Positions 46,867-55,694 of a stretch of 64,000 nt of DNA are shown in pieces (position 1 is the stretch's first letter; the number at the start of each line of letters is the position of its first letter). The stretch is from Ruegeria lacuscaerulensis. GTDB taxonomy: Bacteria > Pseudomonadota > Alphaproteobacteria > Rhodobacterales > Rhodobacteraceae. Below the pieces are notes generated by a model. It searched no databases and had not been told where the DNA came from. It saw only the letters and a list, made by a program, of their open reading frames with translations. The DNA lies in contig NZ_WQDY01000001.1 of the NCBI RefSeq assembly GCF_013033355.1, forward strand, positions 372,001 through 436,000. The letters run 5' to 3'. Made by a program: the position numbers and the translations under genes.

Positions 46867-47625
46867 ATGAAGCACACAGCCCGTCCTTACGTTTTGGTCG
46901 CGCCAAATGGCGCGCGTCGCACGTCGCAAGACCACGCAGAACTTCCTGTTGGGATCGACGATATAGTGTCGACGGCAAAGGCATGTTTTTCTGCCGGAGC
47001 ACACGGTCTCCATCTGCATGTGCGTGACGCACAAGGAGCGCATTCGTTGGATCCGGGGCGATATCTCGAAGCGATAACCGAGTTGCGGCGCGCCGTTCCC
47101 GGCATGGATATCCAGATCACGACCGAGGCCGCCGGTATTTACGATGTTGCCGAGCAATTGGACTATCTTACCAAGGTTCAACCTGAATGGGTCTCAATCT
47201 CGGTGCGCGAAATCGCTCGATCACCGGAATTGGCTGCAAATGTGTATGCCGTGTGTGCGGAAATGGAAGCGCGCGTGCAGCATATCCTTTATGATGCTGA
47301 AGATGCAGCTCTGCTGTCCTATTGGCAGGCCGACGGAACAGTCAAATCGGCTCAGACAGACCGACTTCTGGTACTGGGACGGTATACGCAGGGGCAAGAA
47401 TCCGCGCTCGAAGATCTGGATCAGTTTCCCTTGGGAGTGTCGCCCTGGATGGTCTGCGCATTCGGGAAACAGGAACACGCTTTTTTGTGTCTGGCGGCCT
47501 CGCGCGGGGGAGACGTACGGGTCGGGTTTGAAAACAGTTTGTACAGGCCAGACGGAACGGTTTGGGCGGACAATGCGGCGTCCGTGTCGACTTTGGTTAC
47601 ATCACTTAAGAAAGGTTCGTTATGA
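46867..47625 (+). CDS. BKACE (3-keto acid cleavage, DUF849) family protein
   Basis: 252 residues. YVLVAPNGARRT near residue 8, GLHLHVRDAQGAHSLD near 46 (metal-binding HxH) and QITTEAAG near 80 are hallmarks of the beta-keto acid cleavage enzymes, which use acetyl-CoA to split 3-keto acids into acetoacetate and a CoA ester. The late VRVGFENSLYRPDG block near 217 fits the family. Length is at the short end (usually 270-310). The stop overlaps the aminotransferase start, so it likely processes the keto acid or amine made in that pathway. Confidence 0.82.
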   Translation: MKHTARPYVLVAPNGARRTSQDHAELPVGIDDIVSTAKACFSAGAHGLHLHVRDAQGAHSLDPGRYLEAITELRRAVPGMDIQITTEAAGIYDVAEQLDYLTKVQPEWVSISVREIARSPELAANVYAVCAEMEARVQHILYDAEDAALLSYWQADGTVKSAQTDRLLVLGRYTQGQESALEDLDQFPLGVSPWMVCAFGKQEHAFLCLAASRGGDVRVGFENSLYRPDGTVWADNAASVSTLVTSLKKGSL

Positions 47626-48938
47626 GCAACATATTTCCGAGACACACGAAGTCGAAACTGCCGGTCGCTGTCGCGGGTGACGGGGCGTATTTGATCGATA
47701 GTCAGGGACGTCGATACTTGGATTGCGGAGATGCAGCCGTGTCGTGCCTGGGGCATTCAAACCAGTCGGTCATCAAGGCCGTTCAGGATCAGGTTGAGAA
47801 AATTGCTTTTGCTCATACGGGGTTCATGACCTCGGAGCCGGCGGAAGCATTGGCCGAGATGTTGATACAAAATGCGCCGGGAAATCTGGACCGCGTCTAC
47901 TTTGTATCCGGAGGATCCGAAGCGACGGAAGCTGCGATCAAGTTGGCCCGACAGTATTTCCTTGAGGTTGGTCAGCCGGATCGACGGCATGTAATTGCGC
48001 GGCGTCAAAGTTACCACGGGAATACGTTGGGCGCGCTGTCTGCTGGCGGCAACGCCTGGCGTAGGGCGCAGTTTGCGCCCATGCTGATAGAGATGACGCA
48101 TATCGCACCATGTTACGAATATGCTGAAAAAACTGACGGAGAGAGCAGCTTTGACTACGGCCAACGCGTCGCCAACGAGTTGGAAGATGAAATTTTGCGC
48201 CTGGGTCCGGACAGCGTTATGGCCTTTATGGCTGAACCCGTTGTCGGGGCAACTCTGGGTGCTGTCCCTGCTGTTGACGGCTATTTCAGGCGAATCCGTG
48301 AAATCTGCGACAAATACGGTGTGCTTTTGATCTTGGACGAAGTGATGTGCGGAATGGGGCGCACGGGTCACCTTTTCGCTTGCGATCACGACGGAGTTGT
48401 TCCTGACATATTGTGTATCGCGAAAGGCCTAGGGGCTGGCTATCAACCGATAGGCGCGATGCTTTGTACAGATGGGATTTACAGCGCGATCCGGGACGGG
48501 ACGGGGTTCTTTCAGCACGGCCACACCTATGTTGGCCACCCCGTCGCAACGGCGGCAGCTTTGGCCGTTCTCCAGGAGCTAACCTCGCGCAATCTGCCCG
48601 CCCGAGCCGGGGAGATGGGTCAAAAGCTCCAGTGTTCACTAGAAGACGCTTTTGGTCAGCATCCCAATGTCGGGGATATTCGAGGTCGGGGCTTGTTCCG
48701 GGGGATCGAGCTGGTCGCTGATCAGGGCAGCAAGCGTCCATTTGACCCGGCGAATGGACTGGCTGGAAAGATCAAACAGGCCGCATTTGCCGAAGGTCTG
48801 ATCTGCTACCCTATGGCTGGTACTCGCGATGGACGTGTGGGGGACCACATTCTTCTGGCGCCGCCATTTGTCATTGAAGACACACAAATCGAAGAATTAA
48901 CCTGGAAGCTGGGCAAAGCGATTTCGACCGTGCTATAA
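47622..48938 (+). CDS. Class III (omega-type) PLP aminotransferase
   Basis: 438 residues. The PLP lysine lies in LCIAKGLGAGYQP near residue 268, the PLP ring aspartate in LLILDEVMCGMGRTG near 240, and the phosphate contact in VSGGSEATEAAIKLAR near 90; SYHGNTLGALSAGG near 128 is typical. Class III enzymes transfer amino groups of omega-amino acids or amines. Coupled by a four-base overlap to the BKACE gene, it may form the keto acid that the BKACE enzyme cleaves. The amino donor is unknown. Confidence 0.88.
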   Translation: MSNIFPRHTKSKLPVAVAGDGAYLIDSQGRRYLDCGDAAVSCLGHSNQSVIKAVQDQVEKIAFAHTGFMTSEPAEALAEMLIQNAPGNLDRVYFVSGGSEATEAAIKLARQYFLEVGQPDRRHVIARRQSYHGNTLGALSAGGNAWRRAQFAPMLIEMTHIAPCYEYAEKTDGESSFDYGQRVANELEDEILRLGPDSVMAFMAEPVVGATLGAVPAVDGYFRRIREICDKYGVLLILDEVMCGMGRTGHLFACDHDGVVPDILCIAKGLGAGYQPIGAMLCTDGIYSAIRDGTGFFQHGHTYVGHPVATAAALAVLQELTSRNLPARAGEMGQKLQCSLEDAFGQHPNVGDIRGRGLFRGIELVADQGSKRPFDPANGLAGKIKQAAFAEGLICYPMAGTRDGRVGDHILLAPPFVIEDTQIEELTWKLGKAISTVL

Positions 48939-49009
48939 CACCCTTGTGAACTGACTTTTCTTTTTAACTCAATAAAGTATTAGTCAAATTTTTTATTGGG
49001 GCGAGTGTA

Positions 49010-49411
49010 ATGGTTAACGATATTTGGGTGAGTTTTCGAAGTCTTCCAACATGGGTTCAGATTTGGGTTCTCGTAGTTTTAATCCCGGTTAACCTTGCAC
49101 CTTTGGCTTTTATGGATCAACCACACGGTGAGTTAATCGCCGTTTTGGCAGTAACCGGTATGGCCCTGAATATTCCGATCATGCTAGCCGCCCGAGGGAT
49201 GAGCAAGGCGATGGCTTTGCCGCACCTGTTGTGCTGGGGGCCTTTGGTGATTGTCATCGCGATGGTGTTGTCCGCAGATTCGGCGCTTTCGCCTGAATAC
49301 GCCGGTTTCCTGACGTTGCTTCTTATCATTGATACGATATCGCTTGGCTTTGACCTGCACGATTCATTCCACTGGGTCAAAGCCAGATCGCAAAACAAAA
49401 GCCCCCTTTAA
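49010..49411 (+). CDS. Small hypothetical membrane protein
   Basis: 133 residues with four hydrophobic helices (about 14-33, 40-62, 70-90 and 96-118) and short charged loops. No domain recognised. The upstream region (48939-49009) is AT-rich with a GGGGCGAG-like ribosome site. A terminator follows immediately. Conservation cannot be checked here, but good codon use and its own terminator argue it is real. Confidence 0.65.
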   Translation: MVNDIWVSFRSLPTWVQIWVLVVLIPVNLAPLAFMDQPHGELIAVLAVTGMALNIPIMLAARGMSKAMALPHLLCWGPLVIVIAMVLSADSALSPEYAGFLTLLLIIDTISLGFDLHDSFHWVKARSQNKSPL

Positions 49412-49425
49412 AAAAGGAGGCTTCT
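49399..49425 (+). terminator. Terminator between the hypothetical membrane gene and infC
   Basis: AAGCCCCCTTT and AAAGGAGGCTT (one C-A mismatch) form a stem with short A loop, T-rich on the plus strand. It overlaps the end of the membrane-protein gene and ends 22 bases before the infC stop. Confidence 0.65.
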
Positions 49426-49446
49426 TCAGGGTTTACGCGGTCCTGA

Positions 49447-49995
49447 TTACTTCTGAGGAAGCGGCCCGATCATCATGATCATCTGACGACCTTCCATCTT
49501 GGGCATGTTTTCGACCTTGCCCAGTTCCTTGATGTCCTCGGCGACACGTTCCAACAATTCGCGCCCAAGGTTCTGGTGCGCCATCTCACGGCCACGGAAC
49601 CGCAGAGTGACTTTGACTTTGTCGCCTTTTTCCAAAAACTTGAAAACGTTCTTCATTTTGACGTCATAGTCATGCGTATCGGTGTTGGGGCGGAATTTGA
49701 CCTCTTTCACCTCGATGACTTTTTGTTTTTTGCGCGCCTCGGCTTCGCGTTTTTGCGTCTCGTACTTAAACTTGCCAAAATCCATGATCTTGCAGACCGG
49801 CGGGTTCGCATTGGGCGAAATCTCGACTAGGTCAAGGCCCGCATCTGCGGCAAGTTGCATGGCTTTGGCGGGATGAACCACCCCGACGTTATCGCCGTCA
49901 GCGCCAATCAGGCGGATTTCGGGGGCACGGATTTTTTCATTGACGCGCGGGCCGGTATCTCTCTGAGGCGGCGCGTTGTGAGGTCTGCGGGCTAT
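49447..49995 (-). CDS. infC: Translation initiation factor IF-3, apparent AUA start codon
   Basis: 182 residues. The conserved IF-3 N-terminus ([18 protein letters not shown]...) is encoded upstream of the first in-frame GTG at 49881 and would be lost if that codon were used. No ATG, GTG or TTG occurs in frame from the TAA at 50038-50040 to 49881. The homologue-like start falls on ATA at 49995, with AAAGGA about eight bases upstream. An ATG four bases after that site is out of frame and ends after three codons. Rare start codons in infC let IF-3 repress its own synthesis. The C-terminal domain carries [17 protein letters not shown] and [14 protein letters not shown] near 125-145. Confidence 0.9.
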   Translation of the reverse strand: MARRPHNAPPQRDTGPRVNEKIRAPEIRLIGADGDNVGVVHPAKAMQLAADAGLDLVEISPNANPPVCKIMDFGKFKYETQKREAEARKKQKVIEVKEVKFRPNTDTHDYDVKMKNVFKFLEKGDKVKVTLRFRGREMAHQNLGRELLERVAEDIKELGKVENMPKMEGRQMIMMIGPLPQK

Positions 49996-50115
49996 GGGTT
50001 CATTCCTTTGATGATTGCAGAAATTCGAGCCCGAAATTTAGACCGCTCCGGTGCCTGATTCAAGCGTGATCCACGCCAAAACGATGGAATTTCGGTGGTT
50101 TCACAGCAGGTTTAT

Positions 50116-50147
50116 GCGCCGGTCAGGGGTAACCCGGTGACCGGCGC
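50116..50147 (-). terminator. Hairpin after fpr
   Basis: GCGCCGGTCA and TGACCGGCGC form a perfect 10-bp stem with an inner GGG-TAA-CCC stem, just after the fpr stop on the minus strand. There is no T tract, so it may be a Rho-type or stability structure. Confidence 0.5.
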
Positions 50148-50154
50148 GGTCAGT

Positions 50155-50988
50155 TTAGCCTACAAAGGCTTTTTCGATCACGAATTCCTTGGGCTCGGAA
50201 TTGGCGCCTTCGCGCAGGCCGAACTCCTCCAGAATCTCTTTGATATCCAGATTGAAAGCTAGCGACCCGCAGACCATGCCGCGATCGGTTTCCGGTTTAA
50301 TGCCACCTTCGATGCCCATATCAGCAAAGACAGTGCCGTCTTTCAGCAGGTCGGTGATGCGGCCCATTTTGGGGCTCTCTTCCCGAGTGGTGGTCGGGTA
50401 ATACCGGATCTTGTCGGCGAAACCTTCGCCCATCAACTCGGCCAGCATCTCGTCCTGACGGATGTTTTCGATCAGTTGGCGACCATATTCCAGCTCGGCC
50501 ACTTCGCGGCAGGTATGGGTGATGATGACCTCATCGTAATCCTCATAGGTCTGCGGCTCGCGCAACAGCGAGGCGAAAGGGGCAAAGCCGGTGCCGGTGG
50601 CAAAGAACCACAGACGTTTGCCCGGAAGCAGAGCGTCATGGACCAGCGTGCCAACGGGCTTGGGCCGCAGGATAATCTGGTCGCCGGGTTTGATGTGCTG
50701 CAGCTTCGAGGTCAGAGGGCCGTCCTGCACCTTGATCGAGTAGAACTCGAGCTCTTCGTCCCAGGATGGCGATGCAATCGAATATGCGCGCAGCAAAGGT
50801 TTCCCATTGTCGCCCAGCAAGCCGATCATCACAAACTCGCCCGAGCGGAAACGCAGCGAGGCAGGGCGCGACACCTTGAAGGAAAACAGGCTGTCGGTCC
50901 AATGTTTGACGTCGGTTACGGTCTGCGCGTCCGGCAGAACGGGGGCCTTTACGGCGGTTGCTTCGGTCACGGGCTTCATCTCTGTCAT
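50155..50988 (-). CDS. fpr: Ferredoxin-NADP reductase
   Basis: 277 residues. The FAD-binding motif RAYSIASPSWDEELEFYSIKV lies near residue 58, followed by the NADP motif FATGTGFAPFASLLREP near 118 and GMVCGSLAFNLDI near 235; the C-terminus ends FVIEKAFVG. It can reduce ferredoxin with NADPH to feed the ferredoxin-dependent CysI of the same strand. The start at 50988 (MTEMKP) is preferred; an in-frame ATG at 51018 has GGAG directly abutting it. It is the last gene of the cys unit. Confidence 0.88.
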   Translation of the reverse strand: MTEMKPVTEATAVKAPVLPDAQTVTDVKHWTDSLFSFKVSRPASLRFRSGEFVMIGLLGDNGKPLLRAYSIASPSWDEELEFYSIKVQDGPLTSKLQHIKPGDQIILRPKPVGTLVHDALLPGKRLWFFATGTGFAPFASLLREPQTYEDYDEVIITHTCREVAELEYGRQLIENIRQDEMLAELMGEGFADKIRYYPTTTREESPKMGRITDLLKDGTVFADMGIEGGIKPETDRGMVCGSLAFNLDIKEILEEFGLREGANSEPKEFVIEKAFVG

Positions 50989-51093
50989 CGTTTCACTGCC
51001 GGTTGGGTAAACCGACATCTCCGTTTAATCTTTGATCCACGTCAGGAAAAGGGGCAGTTGCCCCAACGTCGCACTGACTGATGTAAAGTTCAG

Positions 51094-51501
51094 TTATCCG
51101 CGCAGGCGGGATTGATAATTGTTGTCCTGCCAGTTGGCGCGGGCCAACCACTGATCTTCGGGCTGACGTTGCGCCAAAGCCTGGTCGATCTCGACTTCGT
51201 CAAAGCCGCTGCGACGGGCCATCGCAAACTGATCGGCCAACACATGGCCGCGCGCGCGCAAACGCCCTGTATAGCCTTTCAGGCGCAGAATGCGCGCTAT
51301 GGTAAACCCGCGCCCATCGGCCGAGGACGGAAAGTCCACGCGAACCATTCTGGCGCTGCCGAGGCGGTCATACAGTTCATCCGGGTTGGTGTCCGAAGCC
51401 ACATCCAGCGCAACCACGTCATTGGCAGCGTCTTCCAGTGTGACAAACCCATCGGTCCAGTCGTCGGGGGCAAAGCCCTCATCAGTTACGATTACGTTCA
51501 T
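51094..51501 (-). CDS. DUF934 protein of the sulfite reductase operon
   Basis: 135 residues. TLEDAANDVVALDVASDTNPDEL near residue 22 and the block SADGRGFTIARILRLKGYTGRLRARGHVLADQ near 60-95 are the DUF934 hallmark. The family is nearly always beside cysI/cysH in proteobacteria and is presumed to help sulfite reduction; no reaction is known. The start overlaps the cysH stop by four bases. Confidence 0.85.
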   Translation of the reverse strand: MNVIVTDEGFAPDDWTDGFVTLEDAANDVVALDVASDTNPDELYDRLGSARMVRVDFPSSADGRGFTIARILRLKGYTGRLRARGHVLADQFAMARRSGFDEVEIDQALAQRQPEDQWLARANWQDNNYQSRLRG

Positions 51502-52259
51502 GTTGTCTCTCCGGCGCGCACCATTTTGCCATCGACAAAATGGATGCCGCATTCTTCCTTGTTCTGATCGCGCCAGCGTCCGGCGCGGGGGTCTTCGCCC
51601 TCTTTGACCGGCGAGGTGCAGGGCGCACAACCGATCGAGGGGTATCCTTTGGCCACCAGCGGATGCCGGGGCAGGTTGTTTTCTTCCATATAGGCGCGCA
51701 CGTCCTCGGGTGCCCAATGGGCCAGCGGGTTGACCTTGATCCGACCGGTGCCATCCTCGACCTCAAAGAAGTCAAGCGCGGCGCGGGTGCCGGATTGGAA
51801 CCGCTTGCGCCCTGTGATCCAGCCGCAATAGCCCGTCAGGGCTTTTTGCAGCGGGAAGGTCTTGCGCAGGTTGCAGCATGCATCCGTATCGCGCAGGCGC
51901 AAGGCACCATAGGGGTCTTCGCGCTGAACGTCCTCGTCCTCGGCGCGGATGATCTGCACGTTTTTCAGCCCCAGACGTTCGCTGACCTCCTGCTGGTATT
52001 CCAGCGTTTCGGTGAACAGCATCTGCGTGTCCACAAACAGCACCGGGGTCATCTTGTCGACCACAGCCGCCATATGCAGCAACACAACTGACTCGGCCCC
52101 GAAACTGGACACCAGGGCAAGGTCTTCAATCTCTTCGATGGCACCATGCATCACGTCATGCGCGCTGTGGTGCCGGAACCGGGCGTTCAGCGCCTCGACC
52201 TTTTCGGTCAGTTCGCTGCGGTCTTTGCCCAGTTCCGTCTGGATCAGATCAAGCGGCAT
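51498..52259 (-). CDS. cysH: Adenylyl/phosphoadenylyl-sulfate reductase, 4Fe-4S type
   Basis: 253 residues. The cluster cysteines C128-C129 (ACCNLRK) and C211, C214 (GCAPCT) show a 4Fe-4S enzyme, so it most likely uses APS. The catalytic C-terminal cysteine is C237 in ECGIHF. The substrate-binding SSFGAESVVLLH segment is near residue 51. The start at 52259 lies inside the last codons of cysI (11-base overlap). Confidence 0.92.
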   Translation of the reverse strand: MPLDLIQTELGKDRSELTEKVEALNARFRHHSAHDVMHGAIEEIEDLALVSSFGAESVVLLHMAAVVDKMTPVLFVDTQMLFTETLEYQQEVSERLGLKNVQIIRAEDEDVQREDPYGALRLRDTDACCNLRKTFPLQKALTGYCGWITGRKRFQSGTRAALDFFEVEDGTGRIKVNPLAHWAPEDVRAYMEENNLPRHPLVAKGYPSIGCAPCTSPVKEGEDPRAGRWRDQNKEECGIHFVDGKMVRAGETT

Positions 52260-53913
52260 TCGCCTGAGCCTCGGGGTACAGAGCTGCCTTGAACGGAGCC
52301 ATGCCGACACGACGATAGGTCTGCAGGAACTCTTCTTCGGGGCTGTCGCGCTGTTCCAGATAGGTGTTCACGATCCGCTCGACCGCGGGAACGATCTCAT
52401 CATAGGCAAAGCCGGGGCCGGTCCGATCGCCGATGGCTGCTGTTTCGGTGCCGTCGCCGCCCAGAGTGATCTGGTAGTTCTCGACGCCTGCACGATCCAA
52501 GCCCAGGATGCCGATGTGGCCCACGTGGTGATGCCCACAAGCGTTGATGCAGCCCGAGATTTTGATCTTCAGATGGCCGATATCATGCTCCAGCTTCAGA
52601 TCGTCGAAACGGGTCGCGATCTCCTGTGCGACGGGGATCGAACGTGCCGTGGCTAGCGCGCAGTAATCCATGCCGGGGCAGGCGATGATGTCGCTGATCA
52701 GGCCGATATTTGCGGTGGCCAGCTCGTATTCCTTCAGCTTGGCGTGAATTGCGGGCAGGTCCGATTTGTGGACGTGCGGCAGGATCACGTTCTGCTCGTG
52801 GCTGATGCGCAGCTCATCATAAGCGAACTCTTCCGCCAGATCGGCCATCACACGCATCTGTTCAGCGGTCGCATCACCCGGCGTCGCGCCGTGCTTTTTG
52901 ATCGAGATCGTGACAATCGCATGATCCGCGTTCTTATGCGGCGCGATGTTGGTGTCGACCCACGAACGGAAGACCGGATCGTTGGTATAGGCGCTTTCAA
53001 AGGACGCTACGGAACCTTCGCGGAATGCAGGCGCTGCGAAGTGCGTCTTGATTTCGTCCAGCAGAGTCATATCGGCACCTTTGAACTGCGGGCGAACCTG
53101 CAGGAAGCGCTCGTTGACCTTGGCGCGGATGGTGTCGATGCCGTTTTCATGAACGGTGATCTTGATACGCGCTTTGTATTTGTTGTCGCGGCGACCGATC
53201 TGGTTCCAGACGGACACAGTGGCCTCAAGGTATGCCAGCAGATCGTCAAAGGCGACGAAGTCCGACAATTCCTTGCCGATCATCGGAGTGCGGCCCAGAC
53301 CGCCACCTACGATCACGCGGGCACCCAGAACGCCGTCACGCTCGACCAGTTGCAGGCCGATATCGTGTGCTTTGATCACGGCGCGGTCGTTTTCGCTGCC
53401 GGTGATGGCGATCTTGAACTTACGCGGCATGAACTGGAATTCCGGGTGGTCGGTTGACCATTGGCGCAGCAGTTCGGCATAGGGGCGCGGGTCGGCGATC
53501 TCATCCGCCGCAGCACCGGCGAAATGGTCGGCGGTCACGTTGCGGATTGTGTTGCCCGAGGTCTGGATGGCGTGCATCCCAACTTCGGCCAGCGCGTCCA
53601 GCATATCGGGCACGTCGTTCAGCTTGGGCCAGTTATACTGGATGTTCTGGCGGGTGGTGAAATGGCCATAGCCCTTGTCCCACTTCTCGGCCAGCAGGGC
53701 CAGTTGGCGCATCTGTGCGCTGGACAGCGTGCCGTAGGGAATGGCGACGCGCAGCATATAGGCGTGCAGCTGCAGATACAGACCGTTCATCAGACGGAAG
53801 GGTTTGAATTCATCCTCGGTCAGCGAGCCGTCGATGCGACGCTCAACCTGTGCGCGGAACTGCTTGTTACGTTCTGCCAAAAATGCTGTGTCGAACTCGG
53901 AGTAGCGATACAT
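52249..53913 (-). CDS. cysI: Assimilatory sulfite (nitrite/sulfite) reductase hemoprotein
   Basis: 554 residues. Sirohaem/4Fe-4S cysteines are in ACPGMDYCALA (near 415) and SGCINACGHHHVG (near 457). N-terminal GYGHFTTRQNIQYNWP near residue 80 is the ferredoxin-type nitrite/sulfite reductase repeat, and a second ferrite-like repeat begins near 335. It reduces sulfite to sulfide with electrons from ferredoxin. cysH and DUF934 directly follow and cobA, which supplies sirohaem, precedes. Confidence 0.92.
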   Translation of the reverse strand: MYRYSEFDTAFLAERNKQFRAQVERRIDGSLTEDEFKPFRLMNGLYLQLHAYMLRVAIPYGTLSSAQMRQLALLAEKWDKGYGHFTTRQNIQYNWPKLNDVPDMLDALAEVGMHAIQTSGNTIRNVTADHFAGAAADEIADPRPYAELLRQWSTDHPEFQFMPRKFKIAITGSENDRAVIKAHDIGLQLVERDGVLGARVIVGGGLGRTPMIGKELSDFVAFDDLLAYLEATVSVWNQIGRRDNKYKARIKITVHENGIDTIRAKVNERFLQVRPQFKGADMTLLDEIKTHFAAPAFREGSVASFESAYTNDPVFRSWVDTNIAPHKNADHAIVTISIKKHGATPGDATAEQMRVMADLAEEFAYDELRISHEQNVILPHVHKSDLPAIHAKLKEYELATANIGLISDIIACPGMDYCALATARSIPVAQEIATRFDDLKLEHDIGHLKIKISGCINACGHHHVGHIGILGLDRAGVENYQITLGGDGTETAAIGDRTGPGFAYDEIVPAVERIVNTYLEQRDSPEEEFLQTYRRVGMAPFKAALYPEAQANAA

Positions 53914-53931
53914 GATTAGCTGTCCTTAGTT

Positions 53932-53994
53932 GCAGCCCCGAACCTGGGGCCTTGAAAGGGGAGAGAGAGGGCCTGAGCTCAGGCCCGGGGCTGC
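53932..53994 (-). other. Nested palindrome between DUF2849 and cysI
   Basis: The outer arms GCAGCCCCG (53932-53940) and CGGGGCTGC (53986-53994) are perfect 9-base inverted repeats. Inside lies an 18-base perfect palindrome, GGGCCTGAGCTCAGGCCC (53969-53986), which covers the DUF2849 stop. The two can form alternative or nested RNA hairpins between the first two and the later cys genes. Confidence 0.65.
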
Positions 53995-54293
53995 GTTGCT
54001 GTTTCCTGCTTGCCGTGGGCATAGTTGGACGGGCCAGTACGCCGGAAGTCCTCGCGGAAATGGGTGGGTTCTGGGCCGTTTTCACCAGCCACGGCATCGG
54101 CCAGATAGGCTCCAACAATCTTGTTGGCCTGACGTGCGGCGTCCAGCAGACGGACCTGTGCGTGGGCTTCGTCGGTGATCAGTTCGGCTTCGGCCAGATC
54201 ACGCGACCAGCGGTCATCTTCAGTCAGGTAGATCACGTCGCCTTCCAGCAAGTCGTTTGCGGTGACGATTTTGGGGGTAAAAGCGCGGGCCAT
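53979..54293 (-). CDS. DUF2849 protein of the sulfite reductase operon
   Basis: 104 residues. PKIVTANDLLEGDVIYLTEDDRW near residue 7 and AHAQVRLLDAARQANKIVGAYL near 43 match DUF2849, a short protein found between cobA and cysI in alphaproteobacteria. The start shares one base with the cobA stop (TGATG). Function unknown; co-occurrence suggests a sulfite-reductase accessory. Confidence 0.85.
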   Translation of the reverse strand: MARAFTPKIVTANDLLEGDVIYLTEDDRWSRDLAEAELITDEAHAQVRLLDAARQANKIVGAYLADAVAGENGPEPTHFREDFRRTGPSNYAHGKQETATQPRA

Positions 54294-55069
54294 CAGGCGT
54301 GCTCCTTATTGAATTCGGTCAGGGCCTGGGCCGCTTGGCGCGGTTCAAGGCCAATGAATGTGAGGGTAGGGCCGTCCATTTCGGCGGCGGTCAGATCAGC
54401 GGGTAGGCGATCCAAATTGGTGGCCATAACGCGTTGGTCGGAACGCGATGCGTTTTCGATCAACGTAACGGGGGTTTCTCGATCCGCACTGTGCATGATC
54501 AGTCGGCCTTGGATGAAACGGGCTGACTTCTTACCCATATAAATTGCTGCGACGGAACCTGGGCGCGCCAAAGCAGCCCAGTCGTGATCGGCAAAACCCT
54601 TCATGTCGTGCCCCGTCAAGAACCGGACCGAAGAATTGCGGCCGCGCCGGGTCAGGCTTTGTCCGATCCCAGCAACAGCTGCGGACGCCGCAGTAATACC
54701 AGGGATGATGGTCCATGTGATGCCCGAGGCTTCAACGGCCTCGATCTCTTCGTCCAGACGCCCAAACACGGTGGGGTCACCGGATTTCAACCGGACGACG
54801 CGCTGCCCGTTCAGCGCATGTTCCACCAATAGTGCGTCGATATCCTGCTGCTTCCACGAGGGGCCGAACCCGGCTTTGCCAACATCAACCAGAACGGCAG
54901 TCTTGCCGGCCAATTCCAGAACTTCGGCGCTTATCAAGCGATCATGCAAAACCACATCCGCGCATTCAAATGCACGCAACGCCTTGAGCGTCAGCAATTC
55001 AGGATCGCCCGGACCCGCGCCGACAAAGTCGACATGTCCCGCTCCGTTATGTGAATGCGCGTTCTGCAT
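54293..55069 (-). CDS. cobA: Uroporphyrinogen-III C-methyltransferase (sirohaem synthesis)
   Basis: 258 residues, SUMT. VDFVGAGPGDPELLTLKAL near residue 13, VRLKSGDPTVFGRLDEE near 91 (SAM/substrate loop), and IIPGITAASAAVAGIG near 117 are diagnostic. It makes precorrin-2 for sirohaem, the cofactor of the downstream CysI. It heads the minus-strand cys unit. The start at 55069 (MQNAHS) is chosen; the longer frame runs antisense through the divergent regulator's promoter. Confidence 0.9.
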   Translation of the reverse strand: MQNAHSHNGAGHVDFVGAGPGDPELLTLKALRAFECADVVLHDRLISAEVLELAGKTAVLVDVGKAGFGPSWKQQDIDALLVEHALNGQRVVRLKSGDPTVFGRLDEEIEAVEASGITWTIIPGITAASAAVAGIGQSLTRRGRNSSVRFLTGHDMKGFADHDWAALARPGSVAAIYMGKKSARFIQGRLIMHSADRETPVTLIENASRSDQRVMATNLDRLPADLTAAEMDGPTLTFIGLEPRQAAQALTEFNKEHA

Positions 55070-55210
55070 GTTTGGTTCCGGTTCGTTTGACTTGACCTGC
55101 AATATAGGAAATATTCCCGGTATTGCGCCATATGGGTGCATAAATAAGAACAAATGTTCTTTCGACGGCGCGTTGGAGAACGTGGGTTTCGAAACAAAGG
55201 AAAAATTGGG

Positions 55211-55690
55211 ATGTCGGTGCGAATTGACGACACAGATCGGAAAATTCTGGTTGAGCTGCAGCGCGATGCCAGCCAATCACTGGACGAAATTGCCGCGCGT
55301 GTTGGCAGTTCGAAGACCCCGGTCTGGAACCGAATCCGCAAGCTGAAGGGGGCCGGTGTGATCGGTCAACAGACCGTCTTGCTGGATGCCGAGGCATTGG
55401 GTTTTGAAGCGACGTTCTTCGTTCTTATACGCACGTCCGAACACGAAGCAGACTGGCAGCGCAAATTCCTTAAGGCCCTTCGCGACCGTCCCGAGGTGCA
55501 AGAGGCGCATCGTTTGGCGGGTGACATTGACTACATCCTCAAGGTTCGGGTCAAAAATGCGCGGGCTTACGACGAATTCTACCAAACGCTGATCTCGGAA
55601 GTGCGGGTTCACAATGTGACCGCATTGCTGTCCATGGAAGAGATCAAATCGACCACAATGCTGCCGCTGAACGCTCTGGTCGCAGAATAA
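55211..55690 (+). CDS. Lrp/AsnC family regulator divergent from the cys operon
   Basis: 159 residues. An N-terminal winged HTH (IDDTDRKILVELQRDASQSL and VGSSKTPVWNRIRKLKGAGVI, about 5-60) precedes the RAM ligand domain with VRVKNARAYDEFYQTLISE near 115. Its start is 142 bases from cobA across a shared divergent promoter, so it probably controls sulfate assimilation. No CysB gene occurs in the window. The effector might be a sulfur amino acid, by context. Confidence 0.87.
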   Translation: MSVRIDDTDRKILVELQRDASQSLDEIAARVGSSKTPVWNRIRKLKGAGVIGQQTVLLDAEALGFEATFFVLIRTSEHEADWQRKFLKALRDRPEVQEAHRLAGDIDYILKVRVKNARAYDEFYQTLISEVRVHNVTALLSMEEIKSTTMLPLNALVAE

Positions 55691-55694
55691 TCCG

